From Bacillus crepusculi (GTDB lineage: Bacteria > Bacillota > Bacilli > Bacillales > Bacillaceae): a stretch of 61,636 nt of DNA. Both the position numbers and the translations under genes were made by a program. The notes under the pieces were generated by a model, which worked only from the letters and a program-made list of their open reading frames with translations, was not told the origin of the DNA and did no database searches. Where the stretch lies: NCBI RefSeq assembly GCF_014764715.1, contig NZ_JACXXE010000013.1:1-61636 (forward strand). The letters are read 5' to 3'. Of the stretch, positions 9,078-17,971 are shown one piece after another. Numbering within the stretch: position 1 is the stretch's first letter; every line of letters begins with the position of its first letter.

Positions 9078-9412
9078 AAATACACCTCCGTCAATAACGC
9101 CTTACCGTCGATGTGTCTCTTAACGTTGATTTCTTTCGGTCTCTTTTCCATCGTTTCTCCGAGTTCATTCGTATAAGAAACTACGTCGGTATAGCGCACA
9201 TCTGCCAGGCGATCTAATAGAATACGAGCCGATGCGACGGCCTCTTCGGATTTAATGACGCCATTGTTGCGCGCCTTGACTGCGGTTGACCCTTCGTCGA
9301 TACGGCATTTAAGCGTAAACTCGGCGCCTTCTGTGGTCGGATTTCCCCATCGATCAAGCTCGTCAGACGGTCGCTTCACAGTAATCGTTTGGCGCATTGG
9401 AAACATCGCCAT
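9074..9412 (-). CDS. Head closure / stopper protein
   Basis: A 112-residue beta-rich protein (MAMFPMRQTITVKRPSDELDRWGNP). The start QTITVKRPS...D.WGNP is common among phage head-tail joining (stopper) proteins that close the portal channel after packaging. It lies between the gp6-like adaptor and the gp10-like gene. Start codon could also be the second Met (MFPMRQ). Confidence 0.65.
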   Translation of the reverse strand: MAMFPMRQTITVKRPSDELDRWGNPTTEGAEFTLKCRIDEGSTAVKARNNGVIKSEEAVASARILLDRLADVRYTDVVSYTNELGETMEKRPKEINVKRHIDGKALLTEVYL

Positions 9413-9808
9413 TTACAGCACCGTCCTTCTGATTCGCTTGCCGCCGAATTTGACATCGTTTTCCTCTTCGATAGCCGAGATCGATTCTTTCGGAATCAAG
9501 TCTTCGTCTTCAACTCGTAAGGTATCCTTATAGTTAAACGAGCCGACTCCGGTTATTGAGAACGAGGAAATGCCGTGCTTGTTAAGTCGGTTCGTATCGT
9601 TGTAAGCGACCGCCAACACATTAACAAACTCGTAAACCGCTTTGTCCGGTATGACGTATTTAGGAAAGACCCGCGTTAAAGTCGAAGAGGCTCGATTTAG
9701 TAGCCGCGCCTTCTTTTCGTCATCTGCGTCGGTCCAATCCTCGATGTCTACTAACATCGTATTGATATATTCGTTTGCACCTTCGACCGTAGCCGCCATT
9801 CGCCCCAC
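9413..9808 (-). CDS. Head-tail adaptor (gp6-like)
   Basis: A 131-residue mainly helical protein (MGRMAATVEGANEYINTM). The pattern of an N-terminal helix, EDWTDADDEKKARLLNRASSTL and a KAVYEFVNVLAVAYN helix is like gp6/gp15 adaptors that bind the portal as a ring. Real start may be M4 (MAATVEGANEY). The next gene begins directly after its stop. Confidence 0.65.
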   Translation of the reverse strand: MGRMAATVEGANEYINTMLVDIEDWTDADDEKKARLLNRASSTLTRVFPKYVIPDKAVYEFVNVLAVAYNDTNRLNKHGISSFSITGVGSFNYKDTLRVEDEDLIPKESISAIEEENDVKFGGKRIRRTVL

Positions 9809-9814
9809 CTCCTG

Positions 9815-10036
9815 TTATTTTGCGGAGGATTTCTTGGCGGGCTTTTTAGCTGGCGCCGGCTTCGGTTTATCCTCCGTCTTTGGTTCGTCTTTAGCCGTGC
9901 AAACAGCGTCGACGAGTGCGGTTAGTACCTCGATCTCTTCCGTATCTGTAGTCGTGTAGATGCCGTCTGAGAACTTCCGAGGTGCGCCTCCAACATAAAA
10001 CGTTAATTCTTTATAGCGTGATTCAAACGTTGCCAA
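9815..10036 (-). CDS. Small head protein with Lys/Pro/Ala tail
   Basis: A 73-residue protein. Residues 1-45 have a short beta segment (LTFYVGGAPRKFSDGIYTTT); residues 50-73 are a positively charged PKPAPAKKPAKKSSAK tail. Such small proteins with basic tails are common just after major capsid genes, but I do not recognise a family. It could touch DNA or the capsid surface. Confidence 0.6.
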   Translation of the reverse strand: MATFESRYKELTFYVGGAPRKFSDGIYTTTDTEEIEVLTALVDAVCTAKDEPKTEDKPKPAPAKKPAKKSSAK

Positions 10037-10070
10037 GTCCGCATTACCTCCGTTCTATCAAAAAAGTAAA

Positions 10071-10086
10071 GCCCGCGAGTGCGGGC
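10071..10086 (-). terminator. Intrinsic terminator after major capsid gene
   Basis: Minus-strand GCCCGC / GCGGGC stem with loop ACTC, then TTTACTTTTTT. It starts 5 bp after the major capsid stop and should trim the high capsid mRNA level for the downstream connector genes. Confidence 0.8.
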
Positions 10087-10091
10087 CGTTA

Positions 10092-11183
10092 TTACTTAGC
10101 GCCTTTGATGCGTGCGTGAGCCGGTTCTTGAAGGAATTCAAGCGTGTACTCACCGACAAGCATACCTTGGAAGTAGTCGCCTTTTTTGCCGAGGTACTCG
10201 TGGCTCATATCGCGAGTCTGTAAAGGACGGATTGCGATACGGTTTTTATCTACGATAAGCACTTCGTCAGCCGCCAAGTTGTCGTTAATAGATACTGGGA
10301 ACTCACCGAAGTCAGTCGTCAAGAAGTTAACAACAGTTCCGCGGCTTGCTTCGCCTTGGTTAAGTCTGACTAACGTCTTATCAAATTTAGAGATTACGCG
10401 TTTTTGTTTCGCAGGTACGATGATTTCGTACTGACCGCCGGACTTGAAGCCGCCTTTAGAGTAGATCGTCTGTACAGCGTCGTTGATCGCTTCTAGAGAA
10501 AGCTCTTGACCCGCAAGATCAGTAACGTTAGTTTTAATGAAGCTGCGGATACCGTCCATCTGACGTACCAAGCCGTTTTCATAGCGAATACCGCCGATGA
10601 ACGCTTTTTCCATTTGAAGCGCAAGTTCAAGCTGCTTCTTTTGCTTTTCGTACTCGTACATATCTGCGATTCCGTAATTGGCAACAGCCGCAGCAGTACC
10701 GGAAATTTCTACAGTTTCGTCAAAGATTTGCGTAATGTTCGATACGCGCTTACGTGGCTTGTAGCGACCTTGTCTAGCGTCAGCGCCTTCCGAACCTTCT
10801 ACGAATTGAACTTCGACTTTCTCGTTCGCAGTAACAGCAGCCGCAGTAGTGTTAGCGTAGCCTCGAACGACCGTTAATTCCTTAGCGGACTTATTCACCG
10901 CAGTAACAAGCGCTAGTTCTTCCCCAAGTTTAATAACGTGTCCATTACGGAATGGCTCCACTGAAGATACTTTTAGGATGGTCGCATCTGCTGCGGCAGC
11001 GTCAGTAACGTTACCTTCATACGCAAACATTTCGTCTTCGAACCATTGGTGCTCGGTTTGCGTTACTGGGTTAGAAAAGCCAAGCATTGCAAGCAACGGA
11101 GTTTGATGAGGATTTAAAAGAAGTAATTCGTCCTGTACCGATTCTGTTTTACCAATCAAATCATTAGAGAAAATCTGTGACAT
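10092..11183 (-). CDS. Major capsid protein (SU10/HK97 fold)
   Basis: A 363-residue protein (MSQIFSNDLIGKTESVQDEL). The beginning LLLNPHQTPLLAMLGFSNPV, middle VSNITQIFDETVEISGTAAA and QYEIIVPAKQKRVISKFDKT, and end YLGKKGDYFQGMLVGEYTLEF resemble the SU10-type major capsid family (HK97 fold, DUF5309-like). It follows the scaffold gene and is bracketed by terminators, with its own strong site (AAAAAGGGGGACATATTTTT). No protease gene is seen nearby, and the scaffold is separate, so capsid maturation probably does not use a covalent delta domain. Confidence 0.88.
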   Translation of the reverse strand: MSQIFSNDLIGKTESVQDELLLLNPHQTPLLAMLGFSNPVTQTEHQWFEDEMFAYEGNVTDAAAADATILKVSSVEPFRNGHVIKLGEELALVTAVNKSAKELTVVRGYANTTAAAVTANEKVEVQFVEGSEGADARQGRYKPRKRVSNITQIFDETVEISGTAAAVANYGIADMYEYEKQKKQLELALQMEKAFIGGIRYENGLVRQMDGIRSFIKTNVTDLAGQELSLEAINDAVQTIYSKGGFKSGGQYEIIVPAKQKRVISKFDKTLVRLNQGEASRGTVVNFLTTDFGEFPVSINDNLAADEVLIVDKNRIAIRPLQTRDMSHEYLGKKGDYFQGMLVGEYTLEFLQEPAHARIKGAK

Positions 11184-11218
11184 AAAAATATGTCCCCCTT
11201 TTTTGTTTGTATTAAAAA

Positions 11219-11240
11219 AGACCCCTAATTAAAGGAGTCT
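11219..11240 (-). terminator. Intrinsic terminator between scaffold and capsid genes
   Basis: Minus-strand AGACTCC / GGGGTCT stem (one G-T pair) around an 8-nt loop, then TTTTTTAAT. It overlaps the scaffold stop region. Since the capsid gene follows, either read-through is high or a promoter lies in the short gap before 11183. Confidence 0.72.
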
Positions 11241-11923
11241 CATTTTCTTAACTGTCTTTTTAATTGAGCAACCGCAGCGCGATCTTCTGTACGACCGCTT
11301 TTACGTGCTTTTTCTTCGGCTTCTTTAATAAGCTGATCCGGTGTTTTGTCGATCTTATCCGTCCCTGAGTTCGTACTTTGACCGATAGGCTTCGGCTTCT
11401 GCGCAATAAGAAACGGCTTTTCTTCAACTAGCGCCTTTACTACGTCATCGACTCCGACTACTTTTCCGTCTTCAACCGATACGCCGCTTAAATCAGCCAA
11501 GCGCAATGCATCGTCAAGATACGCGATATTAGCCGACGTCGCCGACTTGATGAATGCGTTTGTAATCTTTTCTTGTTCGCTCGCCTTTTTAAGTTCCTCG
11601 ATCTGCTGCGTAAGTGATAGTTCAACCTCCGACTTTGCTTCGAGTTCCTTTTTGATGCGATCGAGTTCCGTCAGTTCTGCGTCTGCCTTTTCTTGCTCCG
11701 CTTTTTCGTACGCGCTTAGCTTCTCTTTTAGCTCTCCGTAATCTGCGTATTTAGATTCCGTACGGCTAATGCGTTTGGTAATCATCGCGTCTAATTCTTC
11801 TTGCGTAAGCTCGAGCTTCTTCGGCTGATCGTCGGTTGATGGCTGCGTCACTGGTTCCTCGACTTGGCCCCCGCCTGCTTGATCATCTGCGTCAAATAAC
11901 GGCATAAATCGTTTTACAAACAT
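11240..11923 (-). CDS. Capsid scaffolding protein
   Basis: A 227-residue acidic, Gln/Glu/Lys-rich coiled-coil protein. ATG 11923 (MFVKRFMPLFDADDQAG) is 5 nt after GGAGG; ATG 11935 is an in-frame alternative lacking a spaced ribosome site. Central coil residues about 40-115 (RIKKELEAKSEVELSLTQQ) and a basic C-terminus (AAVAQLKRQLRK) are typical of DUF4355-type scaffolds that guide prohead assembly and then leave. It lies between MuF-like and capsid genes as usual. Confidence 0.83.
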   Translation of the reverse strand: MFVKRFMPLFDADDQAGGGQVEEPVTQPSTDDQPKKLELTQEELDAMITKRISRTESKYADYGELKEKLSAYEKAEQEKADAELTELDRIKKELEAKSEVELSLTQQIEELKKASEQEKITNAFIKSATSANIAYLDDALRLADLSGVSVEDGKVVGVDDVVKALVEEKPFLIAQKPKPIGQSTNSGTDKIDKTPDQLIKEAEEKARKSGRTEDRAAVAQLKRQLRK

Positions 11924-11986
11924 ATCGTCCTCCATCCGTTTTAAGGCCGTCGCCTATTAGATAAAACAGCCGTTTAGTTTAACGTC

Positions 11987-12817
11987 TTAACGTTCGGACA
12001 ATAAATCTTCGCTTCTGATCGGTGAATATACGTGTTTGCATCGCGGGTGAAATATCTCGCCCGTCGCCTGCAATTCGTCGTAAGTTAAATAAGGGCCCGA
12101 CGCATCTATCGTTAGTTTCATGACCTCGCCCTCGTGAAAACGGCAATAATCCGAAGCCCCGTGCGATGATATTTGCGCATACAAAACGCCGCGACTAACG
12201 GCTTCATTGCTCGTTGCTTCGCGGTAGGTCTGCATCATTTTCGTTCGGGTCACCATATCGGCGTATACTTCCGGTTTCCAGCGTCGTCCTTTTGCGTCGA
12301 CGATTCCAGTCATGACGGATTCTTTGAGGCGCTTTTTGATATCGTCTCGGATCGTCCGTCGTCCGTTTGTGCCCGATGCCATGTTGTACTTTATAGAATC
12401 GGAAACGGCTCGCCTGACTGCGGCTTTTGTTTTCCGATCTACGTTCTGCGTGACAGCTAAAAGGTCCGCTTGCGTATCCGCAATAGCAGCCGAGACCATC
12501 GCCTCATTAAGTTCGTTAAATTTAACGATGAGAGCCGCCTGTTCGACCGATTCTGCGACTTTAAGTGAAACAAGGGTATTAATTACGCCTTCGTTCGCAG
12601 CGATAGGGACGTTTTCACTAACCCACCGTGCCGACTTTGAATCAAGGTCGGATAAGATTCGACTGATTGACTGAAGCGTAGCAAGCGCGTTGGCTCGTCG
12701 GTAGTTCGTAATATCAACGCGTTCAAGCTCGGCGAGGATGTCTTTGATGGCGGAACGGTAATAGCCGGCAAGCTGCTTCGTTTGATAGTCGTAGTTAGGT
12801 GCCGGTACTTTCGTCAT
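11987..12817 (-). CDS. MuF-like minor head protein
   Basis: A 276-residue protein (MTKVPAPNYDYQTKQLAGYY) after the portal gene, whose stop it overlaps by one base (TAATG). The C-terminal part, YADMVTRTKMMQTYREATS and YCRFHEGEVMKLT, then FHPRCKHVYSPIR, carries the H/C-rich end of Mu gpF-type head morphogenesis proteins. It is a minor virion protein present in a few copies and probably ejected or attached to the portal. No fused toxin domain is present. Confidence 0.8.
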   Translation of the reverse strand: MTKVPAPNYDYQTKQLAGYYRSAIKDILAELERVDITNYRRANALATLQSISRILSDLDSKSARWVSENVPIAANEGVINTLVSLKVAESVEQAALIVKFNELNEAMVSAAIADTQADLLAVTQNVDRKTKAAVRRAVSDSIKYNMASGTNGRRTIRDDIKKRLKESVMTGIVDAKGRRWKPEVYADMVTRTKMMQTYREATSNEAVSRGVLYAQISSHGASDYCRFHEGEVMKLTIDASGPYLTYDELQATGEIFHPRCKHVYSPIRSEDLLSER

Positions 12818-14418
12818 TACTCATCGTCCTCAGGTTCCGGCGGCGCTTCCGGTTCATTAAAAATCGACGCATCTACAAAGCCATTTGCGGACGTTTCGTC
12901 TTCTTCAATGCGGCGCATGATTTCGTCTGCCTTTTCGTCGTCAACGTCATCCATCGCCTTGATTGCGCTTCTTACATCAAGCGTCGGCTTACCTGCCGTT
13001 CTGATCTGCATGATCTCCGCCCATTCTTTCTCGTTCTGCGGAATTCCGTCATTCCAAATAGCACGTGGATAAACAGCGCCATCAACCTTGATCCGTTTGA
13101 CCGCCTTTTCTAAGAGCATGCAAGTCCATAGCGCATCCCGAATCGCTTTATCATAGTGCGCACGGATTCGTTTTACCTTAGAAAGAATCGGCATGAAGCG
13201 CGCTTTGATTGCGGCGCCGTCTGTATGCGAAGTACCCGTTCCGCCCGAGTTATCCCCCGACATCGTGGTTCCGAAAAGCCATTGCGGCGTTTCCGACATC
13301 ATAAATACGTTACTGAACAGAACGTCGAGTTCCTTAAAAGCCGCGTCTAGCTGCGCTTGCCATACCATGTAGCCCGGCGTTACATCTTCTTTTCCGACTG
13401 GTATATAGGCGCCTCCGAATTGAACTGTGTTTCCTTCATCTTGAATCTCCGGACCATACGCTGTAGGGTCGCTATGTTTCCATAGAATGTAGTCTATCTG
13501 TACTAAACGGTCGTTAATCGCAGCAAATACCGTCTCTAACTTCTCTAAGCCGCCGATCCCAAAGAACTCGTCGTCTATTGACTTGTACGGGACATGAAAG
13601 ACCGGTATATGCGGCAGGTGTGTTTCCTCGATATCTTCTTCGCGACCTGTCGGAAGTTGTTCGCCGATTTTAAATACAGATACGTGCGTACCTGTTGAGG
13701 TATCAACCCCGTTTTCGTATAACCGATATCGCGAATAAAGGATATAACCCGGCACATGACGTTCAACGTTTAAGAACGGAATCTCCGTCTTCTCGGTTTC
13801 GACCCACTCTACCTGCGCAATGTTGACCGCTTTTAACTTCTTGACGTTTCCGACACTGAACTCCGGAAAGACTGCGCCTGCGCTTACGTGTTCAATAATC
13901 GCTTCCATTTCGGCATCTGCCGGTACGGGTAGGCCGAGCTTCTCAACCTCCGAAAAGTCTTGGCGGTAGCCGTAGCGCACCTTAAACCATGAGTCTCCTC
14001 GGAATCCGTTAGCCGTTGCGCTTTCGTGAAGAAGCTGATTAATATCGTTTTCTTCTACGTAGCGATTGAGCGCTTTTTGTTCCTCGCTATCATCGGGTAG
14101 TCCGCTTTCGAATTGAACCGGTTCGCCTACGAGAAGATCAGCCGGTTTCGTTACGAGAATGTCGGCAAGATTAACCGCGATATACAGCTTTTTTAACTGC
14201 TCGGCCTGCGGCGAATCTTTAAGAATGTCGGTCGCACGTTCATAGACGTCTCGGTGTCGTCCTTCAAACAACTTTTTCATGCGTCGATATTTCGCTAGCC
14301 GTTCAATTGAGTCAGCCGGAGGAAACTGTGCGCCGGGTCGGATGATACTGTACGTCTTAGTATGCGATCCGTCGTCGGGTTCGTGGTTGCGGTGCTTAAA
14401 TAAGTCCGTAAAACCCAT
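12817..14418 (-). CDS. Portal protein
   Basis: A 533-residue protein (MGFTDLFKHRNHEPDDGSHT). Size, position after the terminase pair, and the features NLADILVTKPADLLVGEPVQ, IPVFHVPYKSIDDEFFGIGG and WLFGTTMSGDNSGGTGTSHT match SPP1/A118-like portals (the GxSG region is the tunnel loop and crown boundary). It ends in a strongly acidic tail (EPEAPPEPEDDE). It forms the dodecameric DNA entry channel that docks the terminase. Confidence 0.88.
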   Translation of the reverse strand: MGFTDLFKHRNHEPDDGSHTKTYSIIRPGAQFPPADSIERLAKYRRMKKLFEGRHRDVYERATDILKDSPQAEQLKKLYIAVNLADILVTKPADLLVGEPVQFESGLPDDSEEQKALNRYVEENDINQLLHESATANGFRGDSWFKVRYGYRQDFSEVEKLGLPVPADAEMEAIIEHVSAGAVFPEFSVGNVKKLKAVNIAQVEWVETEKTEIPFLNVERHVPGYILYSRYRLYENGVDTSTGTHVSVFKIGEQLPTGREEDIEETHLPHIPVFHVPYKSIDDEFFGIGGLEKLETVFAAINDRLVQIDYILWKHSDPTAYGPEIQDEGNTVQFGGAYIPVGKEDVTPGYMVWQAQLDAAFKELDVLFSNVFMMSETPQWLFGTTMSGDNSGGTGTSHTDGAAIKARFMPILSKVKRIRAHYDKAIRDALWTCMLLEKAVKRIKVDGAVYPRAIWNDGIPQNEKEWAEIMQIRTAGKPTLDVRSAIKAMDDVDDEKADEIMRRIEEDETSANGFVDASIFNEPEAPPEPEDDE

Positions 14419-14421
14419 CGC

Positions 14422-14847
14422 TTATTCCTCCTTCAAAAGATCGTCTAATTCGTTAGTTAATGCGTTTATATCCTCGATTGTTTGATTATCCGATGTATTG
14501 TCCGTAATAATCTGTCTATCCGCCAACTTACCGATTAATTTCGTGTAAATTTCGATAGCCTTCATCGACGGCTGTTTCCCTCGTATTGAGCGCATCAACT
14601 GACCGTAGACTTCCGCTTGATGACTCGCTAACATCTCGTCAGCAAGTAAGCCCATGTACTCGATAAAGACTGGATCTTGTGTTCGCCATCGATATAATCC
14701 CATACGCGACATACCTAGTTCTTCGGCTAGTTCCGCTTGCGTTTTCTTCGCTCCGTCTTCCGGCATTATTTCATTCATGGCACATGCAAGGGCCGCTTTC
14801 CTTTTTTCATACGATAGCTTTGCTTCTAGTTTCTTTTTTAACGACAT
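14422..14847 (-). CDS. terS: Terminase small subunit
   Basis: A 141-residue protein with an N-terminal basic helix and a helix-turn-helix at about 35-60 (TQAELAEELGMSRMGLYRWR). A central oligomerisation helix region (QAEVYGQLMRSIRGKQPSMK) and an acidic C-terminus (INALTNELDDLLKEE) follow. It recognises the packaging site and regulates TerL. The gene precedes portal by 3 bp and follows terL by 17 bp. The actual pac sequence is often inside or beside this gene and was not identified. Confidence 0.83.
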   Translation of the reverse strand: MSLKKKLEAKLSYEKRKAALACAMNEIMPEDGAKKTQAELAEELGMSRMGLYRWRTQDPVFIEYMGLLADEMLASHQAEVYGQLMRSIRGKQPSMKAIEIYTKLIGKLADRQIITDNTSDNQTIEDINALTNELDDLLKEE

Positions 14848-14864
14848 TTAACGTCCTCCTTCCG

Positions 14865-16631
14865 TTACATATACTTAGGCTTCGATTGAAGCACTGTCTT
14901 AGCTCGTTTACTGACACTCACCGCCATTTCTAACGCATCAGGTAAATCATCGTGCCAATTAGATCCATACCGTTCAAACTGTTCTAGTAAAAGCGTTTGG
15001 CTTCGATGGAATTCGATCTCACCTTTTTCAATTTGTGGCATGAGCGCTTCTATACGTAGCGCTTTCCGAGACCGCTGATTGATCTTGGAAACGCGTGTAG
15101 TAGACGGGTATCCTTTTAACGCTAATTCACGTTTGATAGCGTCTACGAACCATTCTTGTGCGTTTTGAGACTCCGCAGCGATACGATCCGGCTGATACTC
15201 CATAACTTTCTCGACAATTACCTTGAGAAATTTGTCAGGGTGAAGTCGTTCTCCGTAAGCGTCGATGACGTGTATTTTTCCAGTCTTTTTATGTTTTGCT
15301 ATCGTAACAATCGCGGAAAAGTCGCCTTTCTCTTTCCCCATCGCAAAGTCAATTCCCATATAGATAGAGAATTCTTTGTGGCTAAGTCTGAAGTCCGTCC
15401 AATACGAAAAGGACTCCGGTTTAAATATCTGCGAGTCCTCGTCAATTGGGTTATTCATAAACTCGGTATTGAATGCCTTTGTGCCGATATTGACTTTTTC
15501 GATCATCAGCGCAGCTATAGGAAATCGTCCGGGCCATAAGACCTCTGCTCCGTCGTCCATGTCCGCTTTATGTTCTTCATAGAATTGGATAGCAGCGCGC
15601 GCATTCGGAGTAGACATCGAGTCTTCCGATTCGGCCTGCATCATTTCTTCTACCTCTTCGTCGCTTGGCACGTACTCTTTGTAAATACGTTCGAACTCCG
15701 CCCAAAGGTCGGTTCTCTTTGGCGGCTTGATGATTGCCGGAAAACTATTCTTAATAAAATCGCGACGTTCGTTCAATACGTAGTTCAGCAAACTATCGAA
15801 GTGTACAAGTGTTCCCATGAAAATAAACGCAGTTTTTGTAGGGTCACCCGCAGGCATAAGATCTTGGTTAAGCCAATCCTTCGCCTTCTGACGCAATTCA
15901 GGCGTATTGTTCGAGTCAAGCGACTCCAAGTCGTCCAATAGAATTAAGTCCGGTCGCTGCGAGCCATTACGGAAACCCCGGATCTGTGTTCCGAGGGACG
16001 TCGCTTCCATCTTGATGCCGGTCGTCGTAATAAAAGCCGTTTCGGAATCTTTTTCGTTGCGCGTTTTCTGTTCGTAGAGAACTTCGCCAAAGTCTTCTCG
16101 TAGCTTTTGGTTGTATTTAAGCTGACCGGCGACCCACTTAATGAACTTAATCGATCCGGCGTTCGTTTCCGAGATAATTAAGATCATGCGGCGCTTTTTA
16201 TACACGATCTCATGCACCGGAAACGCGTTCGATAGGTAAGCCGACTTTGCGTGCCCCCTCGACGCTGCCCATGCGATACGAGCCGTTTTATTACGGTTAG
16301 ATACCGAGTCGAGGATAGACGATAGTTTCCGGTGAAAGTCGGGCGCGTCGTCCATGTCTACTGCGGTCGTCGGCACGAGATTATCCGGATTACCCGGGTT
16401 CCGTGCTTCCGAAAAGTATTCGTAGAAGAAATAAAGCATATCGGTCTCGGCGCGATGGACCCGTTTCAGTTTGATTAGTTCGTCGCGGTCCTTGCGCATA
16501 AGATCGACATGATATTCTGTATGCTTGCCCGCCTGAATAATGTCGCGCAGTTTCTTCAGCCGTTCCGTTACGGCCTCTATCCACGCCTGCCGTTCTTCAC
16601 GTTCCAAAAACTTTCCGTTAATAAACGCCAA
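14865..16631 (-). CDS. terL: Terminase large subunit
   Basis: A 588-residue packaging motor. Start is TTG 16631 after AAGGAGG (7 nt spacing). Walker A-like RGHAKS at 125-130 follows IAWAASR; Walker B LILLDDLE is at 229-236. The C-terminal RNase H-like nuclease has its first Asp in YMGIDFAMGKEKGDFSAIV (about residue 400) and a late Asp in SNWHDDLPDALEMAV. It pumps and cuts concatemeric DNA; with the circular continuity of this window, a headful mechanism is likely. It is the first gene of the leftward structural block; no strong promoter was seen for it. Confidence 0.93.
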   Translation of the reverse strand: MAFINGKFLEREERQAWIEAVTERLKKLRDIIQAGKHTEYHVDLMRKDRDELIKLKRVHRAETDMLYFFYEYFSEARNPGNPDNLVPTTAVDMDDAPDFHRKLSSILDSVSNRNKTARIAWAASRGHAKSAYLSNAFPVHEIVYKKRRMILIISETNAGSIKFIKWVAGQLKYNQKLREDFGEVLYEQKTRNEKDSETAFITTTGIKMEATSLGTQIRGFRNGSQRPDLILLDDLESLDSNNTPELRQKAKDWLNQDLMPAGDPTKTAFIFMGTLVHFDSLLNYVLNERRDFIKNSFPAIIKPPKRTDLWAEFERIYKEYVPSDEEVEEMMQAESEDSMSTPNARAAIQFYEEHKADMDDGAEVLWPGRFPIAALMIEKVNIGTKAFNTEFMNNPIDEDSQIFKPESFSYWTDFRLSHKEFSIYMGIDFAMGKEKGDFSAIVTIAKHKKTGKIHVIDAYGERLHPDKFLKVIVEKVMEYQPDRIAAESQNAQEWFVDAIKRELALKGYPSTTRVSKINQRSRKALRIEALMPQIEKGEIEFHRSQTLLLEQFERYGSNWHDDLPDALEMAVSVSKRAKTVLQSKPKYM

Positions 16632-16660
16632 ACTACCGCCTCCTTCCCGTCTATTTTCCG

Positions 16661-16689
16661 TTGACTTGACGAATTCGATATCGTATAAT
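16661..16689 (+). promoter_or_regulatory. Sigma-A-type promoter with repressor-like operator
   Basis: TTGACT (16661-16666), 17-bp spacer, TATAAT (16684-16689), just before the small recombinase. The spacer ends in CGATATCG, giving GATATCGTATAAT. The same 13 bases form the -10 region of both promoters of the XRE repressor at 20158-20221, so this promoter is probably controlled by that repressor. Confidence 0.85.
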
Positions 16690-16733
16690 GAATGTAACTT
16701 AAAAATAATTAAAGTATATTGGAGTGAAAACGT

Positions 16734-17279
16734 ATGGCTAACGAAGTGAACCCGATCAAAAGTAAACGCGATTTCAATAAACTAAAAAACGCCCTCAAAC
16801 CCGGTCGCGACCGTCTGTTATTACAATTAGGGACGGCTTTTGGGCTGAGAATCTCCGATTTACTTTCACTTAAGGTCGGCGATCTTCGCGGCCAAACGTC
16901 TCTTAAAATAACCGAAGCCAAGCGCAGCAAAACGCGTGTCATTACGTTCTCGCCCGCCGTCAAAAAACTCGTCAATGACCTCGAAGGCGCCGACGATGAC
17001 TACGTATTTGCAAGCCGGAAAGGCGCTAAGCCGATTAGTCGCGTTCAAGCATACCGCATTCTTAACGAAGCAGCCGATCGCGCCGAAATCGCTAAAAAGA
17101 TCGGCAATATCGGTACTCATACGCTTAGAAAAACGTTCGGCTACCGTTTGTATGAAATGGATATCGCAGTCGACCGTATCATGGCGATTCTCGGGCACTC
17201 TTCCGAAAAAGATACGTTAAAGTATATTGGTATCACAGCCGATGAGATTTCGGACGCATACGAGAGCATCGCGATTTAA
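16734..17279 (+). CDS. Small tyrosine recombinase (catalytic domain only)
   Basis: A 181-residue protein (MANEVNPIKSKRDFNKLKNA) with the integrase catalytic set: Arg39 in GLRISDLL, Lys63/66 region, His129 and Arg132 in HTLRKTFG, His155 in LGHSS, Tyr164 in TLKYIGI. It lacks the full core-binding and arm-binding domains of a 350-residue integrase. Such short XerC/D-like enzymes in phages may resolve dimers or act in recombination at packaging or replication. It lies divergent from terL, behind a perfect promoter sharing an operator with the XRE repressor, and ends 4 bp inside the convergent neighbour. A second, full-length integrase is at 54363. Confidence 0.85.
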   Translation: MANEVNPIKSKRDFNKLKNALKPGRDRLLLQLGTAFGLRISDLLSLKVGDLRGQTSLKITEAKRSKTRVITFSPAVKKLVNDLEGADDDYVFASRKGAKPISRVQAYRILNEAADRAEIAKKIGNIGTHTLRKTFGYRLYEMDIAVDRIMAILGHSSEKDTLKYIGITADEISDAYESIAI

Positions 17280-17563
17280 GTCGTGGTGCTTTTTGCCGGT
17301 AAAGTTCCGTATCCGATTAATCTATTACGACCCGCATGTACCGCAGATGTGTCATAGCCGACAGTTCCTACGTCTACTCCGATCAATCTGTCGTTTTTCT
17401 GCGCCTTTTCATATCCTTTCATCGCCGCTTCTAACTCAGCCAACGATTTCGTCGCGTCTTTTGCTGCGCGCTGGACCGCTTTGAGGCCTTTGATAGCCTC
17501 CGAAACATCTACGTCCACCTTTACGTTTAAATTGCCGACTGATTCGCGTTTGTTTTCCGCCAT
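17276..17563 (-). CDS. Hypothetical protein with helical N-terminal half
   Basis: A 95-residue protein (MAENKRESVGNLNVKVDVDV). Residues 20-55 form a predicted helix rich in Ala/Lys (AIKGLKAVQRAAKDATKSLA), like the opening of tape-measure-type proteins; residues 58-90 are Gly-rich. No function recognised. ATG 17563 follows AAAGGGGATGACGTGA. It converges with the small recombinase, overlapping its end by 4 bp. Confidence 0.6.
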   Translation of the reverse strand: MAENKRESVGNLNVKVDVDVSEAIKGLKAVQRAAKDATKSLAELEAAMKGYEKAQKNDRLIGVDVGTVGYDTSAVHAGRNRLIGYGTLPAKSTTT

Positions 17564-17611
17564 TCACGTCATCCCCTTTGTCCGTTTTATTGCTGCGTAT
17601 TTGAACGCAAG

Positions 17612-17641
17612 CACAAAAAGACCTCCGGCGCTGACCGGAAG
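17612..17641 (-). terminator. Intrinsic terminator
   Basis: Minus-strand CTTCCGG / CCGGAGG stem, loop TCAGCG, then TCTTTTTG. It ends the leftward unit 18880-17660 before the 17276 gene. Confidence 0.75.
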
Positions 17642-17659
17642 CCTCGTTCTGATTGCGTG

Positions 17660-17944
17660 TTAGTCTATAACTTTTTCGTATGTCTCTTCAAATATCTCTT
17701 TTTCAACCGGATAGCGCTCGCCTCTAACACCGGTAACTATATAGTGCTTACCGACTTCAACCTCGTACCAACCTTCAAGCGTTTTGATCGCCGGCTTATT
17801 ATTCGCTTTAGGTATAGGTCCGCCTTTCGGATAAAACCCGATTAATTTGTCCGAAAACACCGGATAACTAGCGTACCCGTCTTCCATACCGCTCTCAAAA
17901 AGAACCGCTTCGACTACGACCGGCTTTTTGCGATACTTCGTCAT
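17660..17944 (-). CDS. PGDYG-type phage protein
   Basis: A 94-residue protein (MTKYRKKPVVVEAVLFESG). YRKKPVVVEAV, then IKTLEGWYEVEVGKHYIVTG and GERYPVEKEIFEETYEKV follow the pattern of the small PGDYG family, widespread in phages of Gram-positive hosts and of unknown biochemical role. The family Gly-Asp is here Gly-Lys (VGKHYIV). It is co-transcribed with the small genes to its right. Confidence 0.65.
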   Translation of the reverse strand: MTKYRKKPVVVEAVLFESGMEDGYASYPVFSDKLIGFYPKGGPIPKANNKPAIKTLEGWYEVEVGKHYIVTGVRGERYPVEKEIFEETYEKVID

Positions 17945-17971
17945 CTATTCGTCCTCCCCGTATGATTGCGT

